Counted from the stretch's first letter, positions 12,038 through 23,333 are shown. The stretch: 64,000 bases of DNA from Hygrophila difformis (GCA_030278955.1 JAOANR010000006.1:29865124-29929123); one strand, 5' to 3'. The notes: a model not told the origin generated them from the letters alone. Numbers and translations are program-made.

Positions 12038-12049
12038 GCTCTGATACCA
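12038..12049 (-). other. Primer binding site, initiator tRNA-Met type
   Basis: The minus strand reads TGGTATCAGAGC, the standard plant PBS complementary to the 3' end of initiator tRNA-Met. It lies two bases inside the presumed LTR end (CCCAACA). It marks the 5' start of the internal region of the decayed Copia element. Confidence 0.85.
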
Positions 12050-12051
12050 AT

Positions 12052-12230
12052 TGTTGGGACTGAGAGTTACGACACAGAAACACACCCACTATAGAAGATA
12101 TATGACAATATACTCAAAGAACACCAACTCTTTGATGTTGGTTAGCCTTTAACTAAAATCCTTAGTGCACAAGGATACTTAGGTGGCAATGCCAATGATG
12201 ACGTCAATTTCACTGTCATACTCGTCCAAA
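12052..12230 (-). repeat. 5' LTR remnant next to the PBS
   Basis: Immediately outside the PBS the minus strand would end an LTR with GTCCCAACA. The right border is not clear; I set it where no further LTR-like character is visible. It does not match the LTR block at 4190-4350 or the fuller copy at 15962-16318, so the two ends of this Copia cannot be paired. Confidence 0.45.
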
Positions 12231-15200
12231 TTTGTGTCTAAAGTAGCAGAACTTGGCCAAATTTCTATGAGAAATGGAGGGAATATGGAAAAGATTACCT
12301 GAAATGAGGGTAAAGAACAAGTTCGAAGAAAAAGTGCAAAACATGATAAAAATAGCAGAAAAGATTAAGAAAAATAAGAAAGAGTTTCTTACGTTATATT
12401 CTGGACAAGAACTAATATACGCTCTGTGTTGAACAGGAAAAACACAGTGACAAAGCAAGAGAAAACATTGCGTAGAACGACACTGGGAACAGTAGCAGAA
12501 GTTTGGAAGAAGAAGTCCTACGCAACAAGCAGGCATAGCGTAGAGCGTGAGAGTGGCCGGATAAAGATTGAGAAAATGATTGAAGACTGAAATACCTCAG
12601 CTATGTTGTTTCCACAAAGCGTGAGAGGAAGCTAAATTCGAAAAACAGAATTAGAGACAGAGAAATGAAAGTAAAAATAAGACGGAGAGAATGACACACG
12701 CTTTGAGCCAAGAAAAGAAATGGGAAGCTGACTGTCAATGCGTAGGAACAAAGCTTGATGTCTAAAGTAAGAGAAGAAGATTGAAAAGAGAAGAATTTAC
12801 GCCATGATCGTATGCAGTGCTCCTACAAAGCGTGAAGCAATGGAACAACGTTGGCACTGACAAAGAACATCACGAGTGATAGTTATTTTCATAGCTGAGT
12901 GGCGGTTATTCCGCCAACATCTATAAATAGAGACCTAGAGCTCAGCTTAGGCATCAGAATTTCAGTTCAAAAACTCTCCCGATCAAATTACAACTTTCTT
13001 TAGGTAGGTTAGAATAGCCTTCCATTTCAGTCCTGTCATTTAGTTTTTGCATTCAATTTTGTAATTTTTCTTCAGATTTGAGTTGTAATTCATAGATAGA
13101 TTTAATTTCCGCATCAGTAGATTTAGATTATGAATCACCTGGATGAAGAATTCTGCAATTCAAAAGTATTCTGATTCAATGCAATTGCCGTTCAATCCCT
13201 AATTTCAATTATTCCGCGACCACCAATTCAATTTCATATCTTCTGATGAATTCAGAATTCCATGTGTATTCATCTCTTTTATTGCTTTATTTTCGCATGT
13301 TTGATTGGAATTCGTGTTTCTCTTTGTAGTTCAATCTTCAAGTTTTCTGTTTGAGCGATCAAATTAAGATCTCAACATTAGGATCTACGCTAGATTTCAT
13401 CATCAAGATGTGATTTTTCCTCAGAAATTTATTTTGTGAATCTTTAGAAATTTAGGGTTGATCTTAGGACTCGTTCTCTTGAATAGGAGTGAAAAATCAT
13501 GTTTTGGGGAATAAATTCTATCGATTACTTTGAATGAATTGAAGATTTGACAACCTAGCGTTCCTGATCAGTAATTAAAATCTTTAAAATGAAATCCAGT
13601 TCGATTCTTCTTATCGAATTCCTTAATTTGTTGTGAAATGTTAGAATGATTGTTGATTGTTTGTAAAATGCTTTTTCTTGGGATTTTCTGGAATTAACTG
13701 ACCTTAGGCACATTTCAGTCTCGTAATATTTCTACTTGTAATCATGATCATAATCCATTTCCTAGTGAATTCTGGATTGGCATTCCTTGCATGTTACCAT
13801 TTTGATGTATGTTTAAAAGTTAGTCAAACTTGTTATTTCATTAATTGAATTTTGCTTGCTTGTGTGTTTGAAACTGTTTAAGCGTAACGATCCACACTAT
13901 GTTCTTGAAAGACCCACGCTGTGTTAGTCATATCGTGATAATCTTTCAGAACAAAATATTCAAACTATACATGCTTGAACAAACTGATTCTAAACTGAAT
14001 CACGATATGTTCATAAACAAACATCGCGAGAGGAATTCCGAATCTGACCTCACTATATCCATCCTCGCACAACTATTTCCTCGCTTTGTTCTTATCAGAA
14101 CAATGCGTAGGATCTTACCTTCATAAACCACAAAACATCCAACCAAAATATCACTTGCTTCAGTAATTCCCACACTTTGACAAAGCATGGGAAATTCCGA
14201 AGCAAATCAGTAATAGGTTTCTTTCATAAAGAAACTGAACATGATCTCACACTATATATGTATATCATCTATTTTATAAAGGAAGATTAAAACATCCATG
14301 CTTCAATTCTTAAGATCTTATAGCATAGACTATTTGATCTTTTGTTTGCAATAAACCTGAGGAAAACTCTATGAATAATAACTCCTTCCATGCTGTCCAA
14401 ATATAGCGTGCGGAAAATTAGAGGGTTCATAGTTTTAAACCCCAAGATAATTACTGCGAGTTATCCTGGACATCTATTTTGCAGACTTATTTCTCAAACT
14501 CTCTTTTAAGGGCTTAAACGCTTTCCTTTCTGTCTAGTCCCTACCCTATATTTTTGGGACACCCTAGCATTTTAATTTGAGGATTCCGACCCCTCACCAT
14601 CTATATATATATACTATACTTATAAACATATTATTTTTGGGATCCTTTTCAGATTGAGCGAAGTGGATTATTCTCTAAATTGACACGATGTAATGAATTC
14701 TCCTAAGTCGTTTCATTTCATATCCATATGCATACACTCTGCCATAATGAAAGTGGGATTGAGGATATGAAGTTGGTTATCATCATCTACTTAGGGAACC
14801 TTTTAAACAAACTTACACTCATTTTGGATTTCGAGTACATGTCGTTTAAAAGGGTAAGACTTTTCAAAACACATTTTTGTATTCTACAAATTAATGAAGA
14901 TTCATTGTGTATGAATATAACAACGCTGGAATATGGTGATTTCCTTGCAGAAGTGGGTTATAGACTGTTGTGATGTCAAAACAGTTATGATGAAAAGTCA
15001 AAACCACATGCTATAAGTAAGAAGCCATACAAGATGAGTCATTAATCCTAAGTCAAGCCATGGAATATGGTGATTTCCTTGCAGAAGAGTTTCCTGCCAA
15101 CCAATTCGCTACGAATCTTAGTAGTCTAGTTGAGTCAAGGATTTTGATTAACAATTTTATCTTGCTATATTCATATGACTATAATTTCTTAAAAATTCTC

Positions 15201-15550
15201 ATTGGGTTATTTTAGGTGATTAGAGTTGCAGAAAACCTTTGAGTGATAGATTTAAATACCAGCTTTTCGTTATATTTTAGAGGGCATTCAAAGTGAATTT
15301 TGGAATTATTTTTTACAATAGAATAACGGTTTATAACAAGGGGTTTAGACGAGTCTTGAAATGTTTGGATATGACTGGGAATCTCAGTTGAACTTAATCT
15401 GAATCCAAAAGAAACAGATATGTGGTAATCGCCAAGCTTTTATTATGGAATGAGTCTGACAAGAAAATCTCATAATCAGAAGCATTGCATGACTTCAGAT
15501 CTAATAAAGCAATGACACTAAATCACTAGTGTCATGGAGGAGGACTATGC
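12231..15550. other. Unclassified repetitive DNA
   Basis: No convincing gene lies here. A good TATA-like sequence (CTATAAATAGAGACC) near 12921 followed by a pyrimidine-rich stretch looks like the promoter and leader of a plus-strand LTR or gene. Since a Gypsy protease scrap on the same strand starts at 15551, this may be the 5' part of one decayed Gypsy element; that is inference. A 27-bp exact direct repeat occurs at 14927-14953 and 15061-15087. Confidence 0.4.
12922..12930 (+). promoter_or_regulatory. Candidate TATA box
   Basis: TATAAATAG lies in a GC-balanced context, with a CAGCTTAGGCATCAG stretch 20-40 bp downstream that could hold the start site. It fits a plant TATA box, but no coding sequence follows that would confirm a gene or LTR. 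Confidence 0.35.
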
Positions 15551-15936
15551 TTTCCAGCAGACTTCATAATTCTTGACATGGAGGAGGACGTCAAGATTCC
15601 AATCATTCTGGGAAGGCATTCCTGGTGACAGCTAGAGCAATGATTGATGTGCGAAATAGATTAGTAAAATTTCAAGCTGATAAACAAGAAATCATCTTTG
15701 ACATGCTAAAAATGGCGTGTTATCCATTTGATGTTCTTAACAATGTAAATGTAATAGGGGTAGGAGATAGTAGTAATAAGGGGGATGAAACTGAAGGCAG
15801 TATCTACCTGCTAGAGACTGATGTAGCCACCATCAAATTCACCCCACCCACAACTAATGAAGATCTCAATCTTGGTTACTTGTGCGTGGTTCAATTCGCT
15901 GATCCTGAGATAGGTCAACGAATGACCAGAAAGTGA
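15551..15936 (+). pseudogene. Ty3/Gypsy aspartic protease fragment
   Basis: Read from 15551 the plus strand gives FIILDMEEDVKIPIILGR, and after a one-base shift near 15620 it continues LVTARAMIDVRNRLVKFQ. This is the end of the retropepsin domain of plant Gypsy elements (canonical IPIILGRPFLATARALIDV). About 70 further residues follow to a TGA at 15934. The upstream Asp-Thr/Ser-Gly active site is not present. It is an isolated, frameshifted scrap. Confidence 0.75.
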
Positions 15937-15961
15937 GGATATAACATATAACTAAAACAAG

Positions 15962-16318
15962 TGTACCAAGAACTTAACAAACCAAGACTTAACCGAGAGA
16001 CTTAAATAAATAGAACATTTTTATAAATACATAACACAATTACAACACTCTTCACTTGTTTAACACTCACCACCTCAATTCTCAACACTTCTCAACTCAC
16101 AACTCAACTCACACAACTACAAATGAAAGAGTTCACCCCTATTTATACTGTGAGCCAAGTTTCTAGAGTATTTTTAGACAATTAATATTAATACTAGATC
16201 TAGATTATTCTAAACAATTCCATAGATAATTCTACAAACCCCCATTTCTCTAATATTCTAGAATATTCTATTTAATCTCACGAATATATTTCCTTGAATT
16301 TTGCATTGATCTTTAACA
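15962..16318 (-). mobile_element. Solo LTR related to the Copia LTR at 4190
   Basis: On the minus strand the block runs TGTTAAAGATCAATGC...CTTGGTACA, with the TATA sequence AGTATAAATAGGGG near 16140. It shares about 160 bp with the LTR remnant at 4190-4350. No PBS, polypurine tract or coding sequence of its own is adjacent. I could not find an unambiguous target duplication, and an aacaa pentamer on both sides makes the exact borders uncertain by a few bases. Confidence 0.6.
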
Positions 16319-16824
16319 ATTTCATTGATTTATGATACATATATACAAATTATAAATCAATAGAATTTGTTAAATCAAATCCTCAGGTAGTCGCAAATGT
16401 ACGGTAAAGAATCCACGTTTTGGTATTATAAACTAAGGGAAACTTGAAAGCTAAAATTTTCTCCAAAAACCACAACATAGCAATAGTGGGATTCCTTTGC
16501 TTGTAGCCTTGTACTTCCATTAACTTTTCATTATAGAGTAAGCCACACAAAACTAAGTTTTACATACAATTTGATCTTATATTCCTATGTGAACAGAGGC
16601 AAAGGGAAACTATTGTTTTTACACTTGTTTTTCTACAGATTCAAGAGACTCTAAAAACACGAAAAAAGGAAGCAACTGTGACTTTAAGATGAAGAAACAC
16701 AAACTCAACAGAACTACCCTACGCATTTGTAGCAGCAGAGCAATTACACTAAACAGTGAGGAACCAGCAATCCAAGATCTCGTCATTCACACAATAGACC
16801 TCATGTATCAAGAAATATAGCTCA
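16319..16824. other. Intergenic, nothing recognised
   Basis: About 500 bp of AT-rich unique-looking sequence. If the disrupted minus-strand reading frame at 16825 and 23334 is a real gene, this is its 3' UTR and downstream region. Confidence 0.4.
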
Positions 16825-16842
16825 CTAATCAGTAGACTTTGA
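16825..16842 (-). pseudogene. Last six codons of the disrupted reading frame
   Basis: On the minus strand these 18 bases read Ser-Lys-Ser-Thr-Asp-stop and continue, in frame, the frame that ends ...QVYLTN at 23334 once the inserted array (16848-23333) and one copy of the GTTAG duplication are removed. The frame match across a 6.5-kb insertion suggests the array landed in the final exon of a host gene or pseudogene. Confidence 0.5.
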
Positions 16843-16847
16843 GTTAG

Positions 16848-17355
16848 TGTTAACAATGAAATCTTGGGAGAAATGAATCTCTCTTTTATTGATGAATTTG
16901 GGGAAGATTACAGGAAAAATAGAAAAAGCGAATACAGGAATTGAAAGAAAACAGTAAAGGAGTTGAAGAACAGAAAGCAGTAAGATTGCAGAAAAAATAA
17001 GATAAGTAAATGCGGCTCTTTTAAGAGTATTGGAGGTGTTTGCCTCTGGTGCCACATTAAACTTATATAGGGTTGGGAACCCAGGCTTTCCTCAGGCCCA
17101 TGAACGCTCCACCCTGATTTTCTTCCATTGGTGGTGCCTCGTCCTGATTTGTTTCTTTTAATGGCACCTCATCTCGATCTTCCTTCCTTATATGGTGCCT
17201 CATCACGATCCTCTTTCCTTTCATGGTTCCTCATCAGCGATCCTAGGGATTCTCCCGAATGCCGCCTTTCTGAGATCATCTCCCTTTGGATAAAATGAAT
17301 TAGGCCGGAATACAATGGGTTTAATTGTGGGCTCATATCTTTTTGGGTGACAACA
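16848..17355 (-). repeat. LTR of the gag-only array, left (3') copy
   Basis: This 508-bp LTR starts TGTTGTCACC and ends TGTTAACA on the minus strand. A minus-strand TATA-like CTATATAAG lies near 17062-17070. The polypurine tract CAAGGGGGGCATC (minus strand) abuts it at 17356-17368, confirming that this is the 3' side. It differs from the other two LTRs by scattered substitutions. Confidence 0.9.
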
Positions 17356-18159
17356 GATGCCCCCCTTGCGCTTTCTGTCGATGGAAATGAGACTGAAAAT
17401 GCGTATATATTTTATTAGTGCCGCCGTCGGCATTCGAAATTAAGAAACCGTGCATATTACTCTTGATTTTATTTATCACATTTATATATATATATATATA
17501 TATGTATTTTTTTATTATTTCATGATACATGCAATTTGATATTTGATGGCGGCTGCCAAGCCGCCACTTTATGGTTTTCTTTTTTTTTCTTTTTTTTTCT
17601 TTTCTTTTTTTTTAAAAAAATTTTGGTTAAATTGCATGACACATGTCATGCAATTCTAAAAGTTGATGGCGGCTGCCAAGCCGCCACATAGTGAGCAATT
17701 TTTTATTTTTTATTTTTTTTATAGTGAATGGCGGCCTATTTTATGGCATGAGCCGCCACTTATATGCTTCAATGTAATGGCGGCTATATTTTTCCTTTTT
17801 TTTTTTGACTTGGCCGCCACCTTGAAATCCTTTTTCCTTTTTTTTTTTTAAAAAAAAAACAAGCCGCCACTTGTTTCTCTTTAGGCAGCATTCGCATTAC
17901 TCCAGGCACCATTTGCATGCCTTCAGGCATCATTTACACCACTCCATGCACTATCACCAGCCGCCATTCGCACATTGGCAGCCACCATTGAGGTTGCTCC
18001 GACCGCCATCCTCGGGCCGCTATCCCTCTTTGGTCGGGCCGCCATCCATGCACTATCATCCACGAGCCGCCATCTAGCATCCACGAGCCACGAGCCGCCA
18101 TCTAGCATCCACGAGCCGCCATCTCTACCTCTTCCCGGGCCGCCATCCTCAGTCACCAA
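17356..18159 (-). other. 3' internal region with GGCGGC/GCCGCC inverted repeats
   Basis: After the polypurine tract come T- and A-homopolymer-rich DNA and several short inverted repeats built on GGCGGC and GCCGCC. One, TGGCGGCTGCCAAGCCGCCA, occurs at about 17547 and again at about 17666. From 17950 to 18150 the octamer GCCGCCAT (ATGGCGGC on the sense strand) recurs many times, partly in imperfect tandem. The gag frame of copy 1 runs open into this part. Confidence 0.7.
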
Positions 18160-19848
18160 CTATTCGGCCTCCACGGCCGCTGTCGATGGCGTTTTAGGGC
18201 CACTATCTAGGGTTTTTTTACCACCCAAGCTTACTGCATTGGCCACCACCATTGGTTCATCTTCTTCTTTATCATGTTTCAATTCCTCAAAACGAGTCCC
18301 GTGTATAGGTAGACGCTTCTCATCTTGTTCCTCAAGGAACTTTTCCAAGTGAGCCGCTCTCTCGGCCAGCTGGGCAAGATTAGTGGAATCCTGCACAAAC
18401 GTTCTTTCAATTTTGGCAACATATTCGCCACTGCAACATTGGCTATCTCTCTATCAGGGACCGCCATTGTGCATCGACCATTGAGCCGCTGTAATCTATT
18501 AATGAATGTACTCGCCGCCTCATCGGCAAATTGCTTTGCATTAGTCAGGTCTGCAATACTCACCTATGTTAATGGCGTGTAAAATCTGTCATGGAACGCC
18601 GGCTCGAGGTCGGCCCAATTTTGGATAGAGTTAGGCCGCAATGATGCATACCATGCAAAGGCGGGTCCAGTGAGTGATGAACTGAACAGCCTCAATTTGA
18701 GCCAGTCATTTGCCGCTGCTTCACCACATTGAGCAGTGAATCTGCCCATATGTTCCACAGTGGACTTGCCATCGACCCCCGAGAAGGTGGTGAACTCGAG
18801 CATCTTGAAGCCCTTTAGATATGGTTCCATGGTATCTATCCAATCAGGGTAAGGTTTCTTGTATGTGGGCCGCTCCATCGGCCTTAGTTGAATCCCAAAA
18901 TGCTGTTGCATCACGTCTGCTAGCAACTTGGGTGAGACCGCCAGTGCCTGTGTAGGAGGCATGGCGGCTGGAAGTGTGGCAGGTGTCACGGTCACTCCAC
19001 ATGGTTGTGGTTCATACCCCCTAGCGTTGGCGGCATCCAACTAAGGTTCGGTACGAACGCCGGTATTGGTATGGCGGCTGTGGGAGGCGTGGCAGGTGTC
19101 AAAGCCACTCCATATGGCTGTGGTGCCTGCCCCCCTTGCGTTGGCGGCATCCAACTAGGGTTCGGTACGGGCGCCGGTACTGCTGAATAGTTGGCGCCAT
19201 AAGGTGTGGTTGGGACACTCGGCACAGGAGGTGCCGCTTGACGTGGTGGCATGCCAGTCCCACTAGAGGCCGTTGGATACCCTGGTGCAGCGTTGGATGC
19301 CATCAAACAACCTGATGAAGCATAGATCGGCATGTGAGGTGCCGCATAACCGAAGTTCGGCACGCTGGGTGCCACAGGAGTGAAGGCATAAGCCGCCTGA
19401 TATGGGAATGGGTATAAACTGGCCAAGCCTCCGGACTCCGGGAGTGACGGCTGGCCAAGTGTGGTTCCCCAAGTCCGTTGTTGGCCGCCTGACGGCCCTG
19501 GACATGGGATGCTTGGCGGCACAATCGTGCCGTTTGCCGGAGCAGTTCCATCTTGCTGAGTGCGCAAGGAACCACATATTCAATCTATCTGTCGGCCATA
19601 GCAGGCCGCAGTACATCCATGAGATGCCTCGTGAGTAAAGGCATGAACTCGGCCATCGATTCTATCATAGATAGCCGCATCTCCTCGGGCAATGTAGGGA
19701 TCTTCATAATCCCATATCGTGGTTGAGAAGTGCTCGTCGTCTCAACGACGCCCTTTGATGGTGTTCTAATCGGTGTCTTCTCCTGTAGAGACATCTCTTC
19801 AAATATGTGTGTCAAATCGCTTACAAGTTTTCCAGTTCTGAGATGCAT
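18160..19848 (-). pseudogene. Gypsy-type gag, copy 1
   Basis: The minus-strand gag is read in pieces. The N-terminal part begins at 19848 (SLQEKTPIRTPSKG). A Pro/Gly/Ala-rich linker with a repeated PSWMPPTQGG motif follows (18992-19567). The retrotransposon gag core is at 18564-19040 (motifs YPDWIDTMEPYLKGF, VEHMGRFTAQCGE, AFAWYASLRPNSI, LEPAFHDRF), and a coiled-coil-like tail lies at 18160-18396 (LAQLAERAAHLEKFLEEQDE). Breaks: a one-base loss near 19585 relative to copy 2, shifts in the linker, and an in-frame TAG after HDRFYTPLT (18564-18566). No CCHC knuckle is seen. The core would form capsid-like particles, but this copy cannot. Confidence 0.8.
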
Positions 19849-19881
19849 ACACTCTTTAAAGTGGATATGGCTTCAATTTCG

Positions 19882-19900
19882 TGTCCTACTGGACGTGCCA
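19882..19900 (-). other. Primer binding site of internal region 1
   Basis: The minus strand reads TGGCACGTCCAGTAGGAC three bases inside the LTR end TGTTAACA. The position and TGG start are those of a retrotransposon PBS. The matching tRNA was not determined. Confidence 0.6.
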
Positions 19901-19903
19901 ATT

Positions 19904-20412
19904 TGTTAACAGTGAAATCTTGGGAGAAAGGAATCTCTCTTTTGTTGATGAATTTGGGAAAGATTACAGGAAAAATAGAAAAAGCGAATACAGGAATTGA
20001 AAGAAAACAGTAAAGGAATTGAAGAACAGAAAGCAGTAAAATTGCAGAAAAAAATAAGATAAGTAAATGCGGCTCTTTTAAGAGTATTGGAGGTGTCTGC
20101 CTCTGGTGCCACATTAAACTTATATAGGGTTGGGAACCCAGGCTTCCCTCAGGCCCATGAACGCTCCACCCTGATTTTCTTCCATTGATGGTGCCTCGTC
20201 CTGATTTGTTTCTTTTAATGGCACCTCATCTCGATCTTCCTTCCTTATATGGTGCCTCATCACGATCATCTTTCCTTTCATGGTTCCTCATCAGCGATCC
20301 TAGAGATTCTCCCGAATGTCGCCTTTCTGAGATCATCTCCCTTCGGATAAAATGAATTAGGTTGGAATATAATGGGTTTAATTGTGGGCTCATATCTTTT
20401 TGGGTGACAACA
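19904..20412 (-). repeat. LTR of the gag-only array, middle (shared) copy
   Basis: This 509-bp LTR serves both as 5' LTR of copy 1 and 3' LTR of copy 2. On its left is the PBS of copy 1 and on its right the polypurine tract of copy 2. No target duplication flanks it, as expected for a recombination product rather than an independent insertion. Confidence 0.9.
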
Positions 20413-21078
20413 GATGCCCCCCTTGCGCTTTCAGTCGATGGAACTGAGACTGAAAATGCGCATATATTTTATTAGTGCCGCCGTCGGCATTCGAAATTGA
20501 GAAACCGTGCATATTACTCTTGATTTTATTTATCACATATATATATATGTATGTATTTTTATTATTATTGCATGATACATGCAATTTGATATTGGATGGC
20601 GGCTGCCAAGCCGCCACTTAGTGAGCAATTTTTTATTTTTTATTTTTTTTATAGTGAATGGCGGCCTATTTTATGGCATGAGCCGCCACTTATACGCTTC
20701 AATGTAATGGCGGCTATATTTTTCTTTTTCTTTTTTTTTTGACTTGGCCGCCACCTTGAAATCCTTTTTCCTTTTTTAAAAAAAAAAACAAGCCGCCACT
20801 TGTTTCTCTCTATGCAGCATTCGCATTACTCCAGGCACCATTTGCATGCTTTCAGGCATCATTTACACCACTCCATGCACTATCACTAGCCGCCATTCGC
20901 ACATTGGCAACCGCCATTGAGGTTGCTCCGACCGCCATCCTCGGGCCGCTATCCCTCTTTGGTCGGGCCGCCATCCAGCATCCACGAGCCACGAGCCGCC
21001 ATCCAGCATCCACGAGCCGCCATCTCTACCTCTTCCCGGGCCGCCATCCTCAGCCAGGACGCCATCCTCAGTCACCAA
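20413..21078 (-). other. 3' internal region of copy 2
   Basis: The organisation is that of 17356-18159, but one homopolymer and TGGCGGCTGCCAAGCCGCCA unit is absent, which explains most of the 130-bp length difference between the two internal regions. Dispersed GCCGCCAT octamers are again present from about 20880 to 21060. Confidence 0.7.
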
Positions 21079-22773
21079 CTATTCGGCCTCCACGGCCGCT
21101 GTCGATGGCGTTTTAGGGCCACTATCCAGGGTTTTTTTACCACCCAAGGTTACTGCATTGGCCACCACCATTAGTTCATCTTCCTCTTTATCATGTTTCA
21201 ATTCCAAAAAATGAGTCCCGTGTATAGGTAGACGCTTCTCATCTTGTTCCTCAAGGAACTTTTCCAAGTGAGCCGCTCTCTCGGCCAGCTGGGCAAGATT
21301 AGTGGAATCCTGCACAATTAAACATTCTTTCAATTTTGGCAACATATTCGCCACTGCAACATTGGCTATCTCCCTATCAGGGACTGCCATTGTGCATCGG
21401 CCCTTGAGTCGTTGTAATCTATTAATGAATGTACTCGCCGCCTCATCGGCAAATTGCTTTGCATTAGTCAGGTCTGCAAAACTCACCTATGTTAATGGCG
21501 TGTGAAATCTGTCATGGAATGCCGGCTCGAGGTCGGCCCAATTTTGGATTGAGTTAGGCCGCAATGATGCATACCATGCAAAGGCGGGTCCAGTGAGGGA
21601 TGAACTGAACAGCCTCAATTTGAGCCCCGTCATTTGCCGCTGCTTCACCACATTGAGCAGTGAATCTGCCCATATGTTCCACAGTGGACTTGCCATCGAC
21701 CCCAGAGAAGGTGGTGAACTCGGGCATCTTGAAGCCCTTTAGATATGGTTCCATGGTATCTATCCAATCAGGGTAAGGTTTCTTGTATGTGGGCCGCTCC
21801 ATCGGCCTTAGTTGAATCCCAAAATGCTATTGCATCACGTCTACTAGCAACTCGGGTGAGACCACCGGTGCCTGTGTAGGAGGCATGGCGGCTGAAAGTG
21901 TGGCAGGTGTCACGGTCACTCCGCATGGTTGTGGTTCATGCCCCCTAGCATTGGCGGCATCCAACTAAGGTTCGGTACGGGCGCCGGTATTGGTATGGCG
22001 GCTGTGAGAGGCGTGGCAGGTGTCAAAGCCACTCCATATGGCTGTGGTGCCTGCCCCCCTTGCGTTGGCGGCATCCAACTAGAGTTTGGTACGGGCGCCG
22101 GTACTGCTGTATAGTTGGCGCCATAAGGTGTGGTTGGGACACTCGGCACAGGAGGTGCCGCTTAACGTGGTGGCATGCCAGTCCCACCAGAGGCCGTTGG
22201 ACACCCTGGTGCAGTGTTGGATGCCATCAAACAAATTGATGAAGCATATATCGGCATGTGAGGTGCCGCATAACCGAAGTTCGGCACGCTGGGTGCTGCA
22301 GGAGTGAAGGCATAAGCCGCCTGATATGGGAATGGGAACAAATTGGCCAAGCCTCCGGACTCCGAGAGTGACGGCTGGCCAAGTGTGGTTCCCCAAGTCC
22401 GTTGTTGGCCGCCTGACGGCCCTGGACATGGGATGCTTGGCGGCACAATCGTGCCGTTTGCTGGAGTAGTTCCATCTTGCTGAGTGCGCAAGGAACCACA
22501 TATTCAATCTATCTGGTCGGCCATAGCAGGCCGCAGTACATCCATGAGATGCCTCGTGAGTAAAGGCATGAACTCGGCCATCGATTCTATCATAGATAGC
22601 CGCATCTCCTCGGGCAATGTAGGGATCTGCATAATCCCATATTGTGGTTGAGAAGTGCTCGCCGTCTCAACGGCGCCCTTTGATGGTGTTCTAATCGGTG
22701 TCTTCTCCTGTAGAGACATCTATTCAAATATGTGTGTCAAATCGCTTACAAGTTTTCCAGTTCTGAGATGCAT
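21079..22773 (-). pseudogene. Gypsy-type gag, copy 2
   Basis: This has the same domain order as copy 1, with the gag core at about 21487-21802 and the tail at 21079-21486. It shares the TAG after the HDRF...TPLT segment (just right of 21487). Its private lesions are a TAG just before the MSLQEKTP segment (22720-22722), a TGA after MADQID (22504-22506), a TAA in the linker near 22162, and a frameshift near 21626 (CCCC where copy 1 has fewer C). The shared stop predates the duplication; the private ones came later. Confidence 0.8.
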
Positions 22774-22806
22774 ACACTCTTTAAAGTGGATATGGCTTTA
22801 ATTTCG

Positions 22807-22825
22807 TGTCCTACTGGACGTGCCA
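22807..22825 (-). other. Primer binding site of internal region 2
   Basis: This is identical in sequence and position to the PBS of copy 1 (minus TGGCACGTCCAGTAGGAC), three bases inside the right LTR. Confidence 0.6.
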
Positions 22826-22828
22826 ATT

Positions 22829-23333
22829 TGTTAACAGTGAAATCTTGGGAGAAAGGAATCTCTCTTTTATTGATGAATTTGGGGAAGATTACAGGAAAAA
22901 TAGAAAAAGCGAATACAGGAATTGAAAGAAAACAGTAAAGGAATTGAAGAACAGAAAGCAGTAAAATTGCAGAAAAAATAATATAAGTAAATGCGGCTCT
23001 TTTGAGAGTATTGGAGGTGTTTGCCTCTGGTGCCACATTAAACTTATATAGGGTTAACCCAGGGTTCCCTCATGCCCATGAACGCTCCACCCTGATTTTC
23101 TTCCATTGGTGGTGCCTCGTCCTGATTTGTTTCTTTTAATGGCACCTCATCTCGATCTTCCTTCCTTATATGGTGCCTCGTCACGATCCTCTTTCCTTTC
23201 ATGGTTCCTCATCAGCGATCCTAGGGATTCTCCCGAATGCTGCCTTTCTGAGATCATCTCCCTTCGGATAAAATGAATTGGGCTGGAATATAATGGGCTT
23301 AATTGTGGGCTCATATATTTTCGGGTGACAACA
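22829..23333 (-). repeat. LTR of the gag-only array, right (5') copy
   Basis: The 505-bp LTR ends at the target duplication gttag (23334-23338). It contains a small deletion near 23055 (GGGTTAACCC where the other copies have GGGTTGGGAACCC). Minus-strand translation from the host frame would run into this LTR and add an unrelated tail. Confidence 0.9.

Larger units (their letters stand above)
16848..23333 (-). mobile_element. Gag-only LTR retrotransposon in a three-LTR tandem array
   Basis: Three LTRs of 505-509 bp alternate with two internal regions of 2548 and 2416 bp. The whole array is bounded by one exact 5-bp duplication, gttag (16843-16847 and 23334-23338), and neither inner junction has one. 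Each internal region has a PBS, a gag reading frame and a polypurine tract, but no protease, RT or integrase, which matches the non-autonomous TR-GAG class. The arrangement is what unequal recombination between LTRs of one inserted element on sister or homologous chromatids would give. Movement would need enzymes from an autonomous Gypsy element. Confidence 0.9.

Noticed and set aside
17971..18352. Plus-strand frame of 125 codons
   Set aside because: Pro/Ser/Ala-rich reading of repeated GCCGCCAT motifs; the sense strand of the element is minus.
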